A program made the translations under genes and the position numbers. The notes under the pieces were generated by a model. That model was not told where the DNA came from. It searched no databases and saw only the letters and a list, made by a program, of their open reading frames with translations. From a virus, in the IMG/VR virus record IMGVR_UViG_3300050015_000878, positions 1 to 64,000 of that record: a stretch of DNA of 64,000 nt, one strand, 5' to 3'. Positions 61,335 through 64,000 of this stretch are shown one piece after another. Each line of letters opens with the position of its first letter. The stretch's first letter is position 1.

Positions 61335-61769
61335 TTAGGGTTGTTCATGAATAACTGCTTCTGCAGCCAAGTATGCCAATTGTCTTGCTATACTTTCATC
61401 TGTAGGTGTAACGCCAGGTATATAACCGATTTTTGCCCATAAATCGTAATCTTCGGTTGACAAATCTACTGCCAAACCTGCGGTAAAGCTAACTTGATTA
61501 CCATATGTGGTTACACCACCTGTGGTTGCATATGCTCTGACATAATATGTGTTATTTGCAAGCAATCCAGTTAATGAACTTACAAAAGGTGCTAAAGAAG
61601 TACCATTGGTTGTTTTACTGTTTGCTATGGTTGGGTTCGGTGAAGTATTCCATACTACACCCTTTGCTGTAAGAGTCACACCTGTGACTGTTGAAGTGAC
61701 TGTACCACCACCAGTTGCGGTTGCTGTGGTTATCGAACTTATTGCGGAAGTAGTAACTATAAGTGCCAT
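61335..61769 (-). CDS. Fibronectin-like decoration protein candidate
   Basis: The 144-residue protein has a Thr/Gly-rich N-terminal domain with NNTYYVRAYATTGGVTTYGN near 72, a fibronectin-III-like strand pattern often seen in phage decoration proteins, preceded by KGVVWNTSPNPTIANSKT. The last 45 residues are the LWAKIG module shared with the 60-residue neighbour. Late motif 32 nt upstream, the same spacing as its paralog. A surface decoration role is inferred. Confidence 0.68.
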   Translation of the reverse strand: MALIVTTSAISSITTATATGGGTVTSTVTGVTLTAKGVVWNTSPNPTIANSKTTNGTSLAPFVSSLTGLLANNTYYVRAYATTGGVTTYGNQVSFTAGLAVDLSTEDYDLWAKIGYIPGVTPTDESIARQLAYLAAEAVIHEQP

Positions 61770-61801
61770 AATTTTTTCTATATTTAGTTTAAGTTATTTT
61801 A

Positions 61802-61810
61802 TATAAATAC
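61802..61810 (-). promoter_or_regulatory. Late promoter motif GTATTTATA
   Basis: 32 nt upstream of the 144-residue decoration-like gene. Confidence 0.65.
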
Positions 61811-61826
61811 TTTGAAATATCTGGAT

Positions 61827-62384
61827 TTACTTAAAATCGCCTTTAGTTTCATTGAGAAAAGGTACAACGTCCTCTTTTACAGGGACTCCAGTTACCAATT
61901 TCCAGTATGTTTTAAACCCACCGATTGTTTTTTTAGTTTCATCGGTAACATTATTGGCAGTTTCAACTTCATAAAATCTGCGTTTTTCGCCACTCATGTT
62001 GTATTCGATGAAATCGCCACGGTTGATTTCTACTTGTAGTTCTTCCAGTTCTTTCAAATAAACACCAAAGCGTAGATTTCCCGTATCATCCCTTGTAATG
62101 CCACCTTGACCTGCACCATAATAATCCTGCTTGCCGTCTTCAACATCAACCATAACAGATATTTTAACTGGTGCCAAGAATTTCTTATCTTTGGTTTTTG
62201 CTTGACCATATAAGGCATGAACCTGTGTCTGATTAATGTTAACTCTGTGAAGTATAATAAATTGTGGGTTATCTGCTTTCAGATAATTTCTACCGTACAT
62301 TATATCCAAATCAAAAGAATTCTGGGTCATAAACATCCCATATCTGTCATTCTCAAGGTCAAGTAATTGCTTTTTCTTTTTCAT
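61827..62384 (-). CDS. Neck protein candidate, T4 gp14-like
   Basis: The 185-residue protein has NSFDLDIMYGRNYLKADNPQ near residue 22, a middle QDYYGAGQGGITRDDTGNLR, and INRGDFIEYNMSGEKRRFYE near 118-137 followed by a GGFKTYWKLVTG strand. This follows the gp14 neck pattern (metal-free beta domain with an RxGDFI motif). The preceding gene looks like gp13, its partner in T4. Assignment is by pattern only. Confidence 0.52.
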   Translation of the reverse strand: MKKKKQLLDLENDRYGMFMTQNSFDLDIMYGRNYLKADNPQFIILHRVNINQTQVHALYGQAKTKDKKFLAPVKISVMVDVEDGKQDYYGAGQGGITRDDTGNLRFGVYLKELEELQVEINRGDFIEYNMSGEKRRFYEVETANNVTDETKKTIGGFKTYWKLVTGVPVKEDVVPFLNETKGDFK

Positions 62385-62387
62385 TGG

Positions 62388-63506
62388 TTAAATAGCTATA
62401 ATTGGGAACATTGGTGGTTGATATCCACGTTCTCTGTTGACATTCTCTGCAATATCTGCACGAATCTTAGTCATGTTTTCCTGGCTTAAGTATGCCAATT
62501 GTTCCATTATAATTTTTTCTGTTGCTTCTTTTAGTTCTTTACCTTCGTCAAGTAAATGTCTGTAGTCCATAGTTAACTGCTTGTCAGTTACACCAAGTTC
62601 ACCACTGTAGAAACCTCTCATACCACCGATAACAATTTTCACTTTAGCCAACAATAGATTTCTTATTTGCTGATGTGCAACGTCATTCATCTTTGACCAC
62701 TCAAGTATTTTGGCAGGTGGGTCTGAAGGTAATTTAATAACATCGTTATTTTCCTCCAAACATTTATCTCTGTCGGCAGGATTCGTATCGTAATACCAAT
62801 ACCAAACTTTCCTACCTGCATAGTGTGTTCCCCACTGACCAGCAATTTCATGACGGTCACCGGGAACTGGGTATAAATGCAAAATCTTTTCGCCTGATGC
62901 CAAACCTGTAATACGATAGGTTAATATTGACTGTAAAACTCTTTGCTTCATTCTACGGTCCTGTGCAGCAAGTAATGTTGAAAAGGTCGGTTGTACATAT
63001 GATGCAGGACGACCTAAATATGACCATCCAACCATGCCGGGTGACCAAGCATTCATTGCGAATGGGTCAGCAAGTCCACCGTCAATTTCTGGTGGTGTTT
63101 CCCAAAGCACTTCATTAACTTCTCTACCCGCAGGTATGATATAGTGCTGAGTATGTCCCGAAGTTACAATAAAATCACGTTTTAGTTCCCATCCTTCTGC
63201 TGCAGGAGCATTAGTACCCAAACCTACTTGTTTAGAATAGGCATAGGTAAAACTCTCCATGTAATGGTTTGATTTATTGGTATATGCTGAGAGAAAGTCG
63301 CCTGTCTCTTTATCCATACCTTCCAATGAAATCCACTGCTGTTGAATTAACCAGCCATTTACAAGTGCGGAATAGTCCTCAACGACCATTTCAAGAAACG
63401 AAATCATCTGTTCGTCATCAAGTTCAAATGGTCTTTTTGGGTGACCCATTTCGTGTTTTATCTTAAGAAATAAATTATTTCTATCAACTGTTGTTATTAA
63501 TCCCAT
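62388..63506 (-). CDS. Neck protein candidate, T4 gp13-like
   Basis: The 372-residue protein starts with a helical connector-type domain (MGHPKRPFELDDEQMISFLE) typical of gp13-like adaptors. The last 100 residues (WSKMNDVAHQQIRNLLLAKV, MRGFYSGELGVTDKQLTMDY, then a GKELKEATEKI helix) match the helical C-terminal part of such proteins. The middle is aromatic-rich. In T4, gp13 closes the filled head with gp14, whose likely counterpart follows three bases later. Confidence 0.6.
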   Translation of the reverse strand: MGLITTVDRNNLFLKIKHEMGHPKRPFELDDEQMISFLEMVVEDYSALVNGWLIQQQWISLEGMDKETGDFLSAYTNKSNHYMESFTYAYSKQVGLGTNAPAAEGWELKRDFIVTSGHTQHYIIPAGREVNEVLWETPPEIDGGLADPFAMNAWSPGMVGWSYLGRPASYVQPTFSTLLAAQDRRMKQRVLQSILTYRITGLASGEKILHLYPVPGDRHEIAGQWGTHYAGRKVWYWYYDTNPADRDKCLEENNDVIKLPSDPPAKILEWSKMNDVAHQQIRNLLLAKVKIVIGGMRGFYSGELGVTDKQLTMDYRHLLDEGKELKEATEKIIMEQLAYLSQENMTKIRADIAENVNRERGYQPPMFPIIAI

Positions 63507-63521
63507 AATTACATATATTTG
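63491..63521 (+). promoter_or_regulatory. Host-type promoter for the rightward gene at 63558
   Basis: TTG (63491-63493), 20 nt, TATATTTG (63514-63521). It overlaps the start of the divergent gp13-like gene. Confidence 0.65.
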
Positions 63522-63533
63522 TGGTCTGTTTCA

Positions 63534-63542
63534 CATAAATAC
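63534..63542 (-). promoter_or_regulatory. Late promoter motif GTATTTATG
   Basis: 27 nt upstream of the gp13-like gene; extended identity to the site at 49175. Confidence 0.65.
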
Positions 63543-63557
63543 TTTAATAGAACTATT

Positions 63558-64000
63558 ATGCCTACAATTGAGTACGAAATTAAATTAAATGATGAGGGTA
63601 GACCTTGTATTGATTTACCTAAAGATTATGAGCATAGACCAGAAGACAAATTTTTCTGGATTGAAATGGCAAGATATTTCTTGCAAGTCACTCGTGGGCA
63701 CATGATTGCACCACCATACGACCAAAATACAATGAACATGATGGATGTCACAATTCCATTGCTCGGACAAATCGGTGATGAAATGGCGAGAATTGTATAC
63801 CACAACATGATTGCGGCAGGTGAGGCAAACAAACTCATTGGTATGGATTGGGATATGTCAGTTCAGACAATTGCAGAGCGTGACGCAATACCTGACGTGG
63901 GAATTGTATACAATAACAGACTATATTTAAGAAAAGAAGGACTGAAAGTCTTTGTTCTTGAAGGTGGTGCGATATACGAATTAAATGGTGGTACAACAAA
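63558..64000 (+). CDS. Hypothetical protein, 3' end outside the window
   Basis: ATG at 63558 opens a frame of at least 147 codons that reaches the window edge. It begins MPTIEYEIKLNDEGRPCIDL, has an RPEDKFFWIEMARYFLQVT helix, and later beta segments (VGIVYNNRLYLRKEGLKVFV). No family recognised. A host-type promoter precedes it; the neighbouring neck genes suggest, but do not prove, a virion role. Confidence 0.75.
   Translation, partial: MPTIEYEIKLNDEGRPCIDLPKDYEHRPEDKFFWIEMARYFLQVTRGHMIAPPYDQNTMNMMDVTIPLLGQIGDEMARIVYHNMIAAGEANKLIGMDWDMSVQTIAERDAIPDVGIVYNNRLYLRKEGLKVFVLEGGAIYELNGGTT

Overview
The window reads as part of the genome of a large T4-like (contractile-tailed) phage infecting a Bacteroidota host. 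Phage: it carries a DnaB-type helicase, RNase H/FEN-type exonuclease, UvsX-type recombinase, gp32-type SSB, PhoH, a gp55-like late sigma factor, tail sheath, tail tube, tape measure, baseplate and neck proteins, plus dUTPase, thymidylate synthase and MazG. Bacteroidota: start codons lack Shine-Dalgarno sequences; several promoters have the form TTG-N19/20-TAnnTTTG typical of that phylum's primary sigma factor; and one gene encodes a lipoprotein with a Bacteroidota-like lipobox. Capsid, portal, terminase and polymerase genes are not in this window.

Layout. 1-406: start of a leftward Cys-rich gene and a weak tRNA-like element. 407-6627 (-): replication/recombination block. 6746-12404 (-): virion protein, then a late operon whose three main products share an [LI]NE site at residues 23-27, resembling T4 capsid-targeting leaders. 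12488-13267 (-): GIY-YIG endonuclease. 13322-25875 (-): tightly overlapping operon for heptose-type sugar synthesis, glycosyltransferases and methyltransferases, led by a KilA-N gene with a strong host-type promoter. 25942-34505 (-): baseplate proteins, tape measure and a gp26-like protein with a probable -1 frameshift, interrupted by a broken HTH-HNH gene. 34644-39356 (+): PhoH, small proteins, two glycosyltransferases and the late sigma factor. 39402-43262 (+): late baseplate operon. 43285-44070: PD-(D/E)XK nuclease. 44146-48908 (-): GIY-YIG endonuclease, tail tube, Cys-rich protein, sheath. 49204-55024: virion proteins around a lipoprotein gene. 55102-61052 (+): nucleotide-metabolism operon in which mazG is split by a TnpB element. 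61083-64000: decoration-like proteins, two neck proteins and the start of a further gene.

Two promoter classes organise the window. Host-type promoters precede SSB, KilA-N, the KTSC/nucleotide operon, the PD-(D/E)XK nuclease, a GIY-YIG gene and the last gene. A second motif with core GTATTTAT, found at 20 intergenic sites and nearly always just ahead of structural or mobile genes, is the probable late promoter read by the gp55-like sigma. At least six nuclease-type mobile genes are present (GIY-YIG, HNH, TnpB); one is fused in frame to a sugar-pathway cupin and another splits mazG. Stops TAA, TAG and TGA all appear to be in use.
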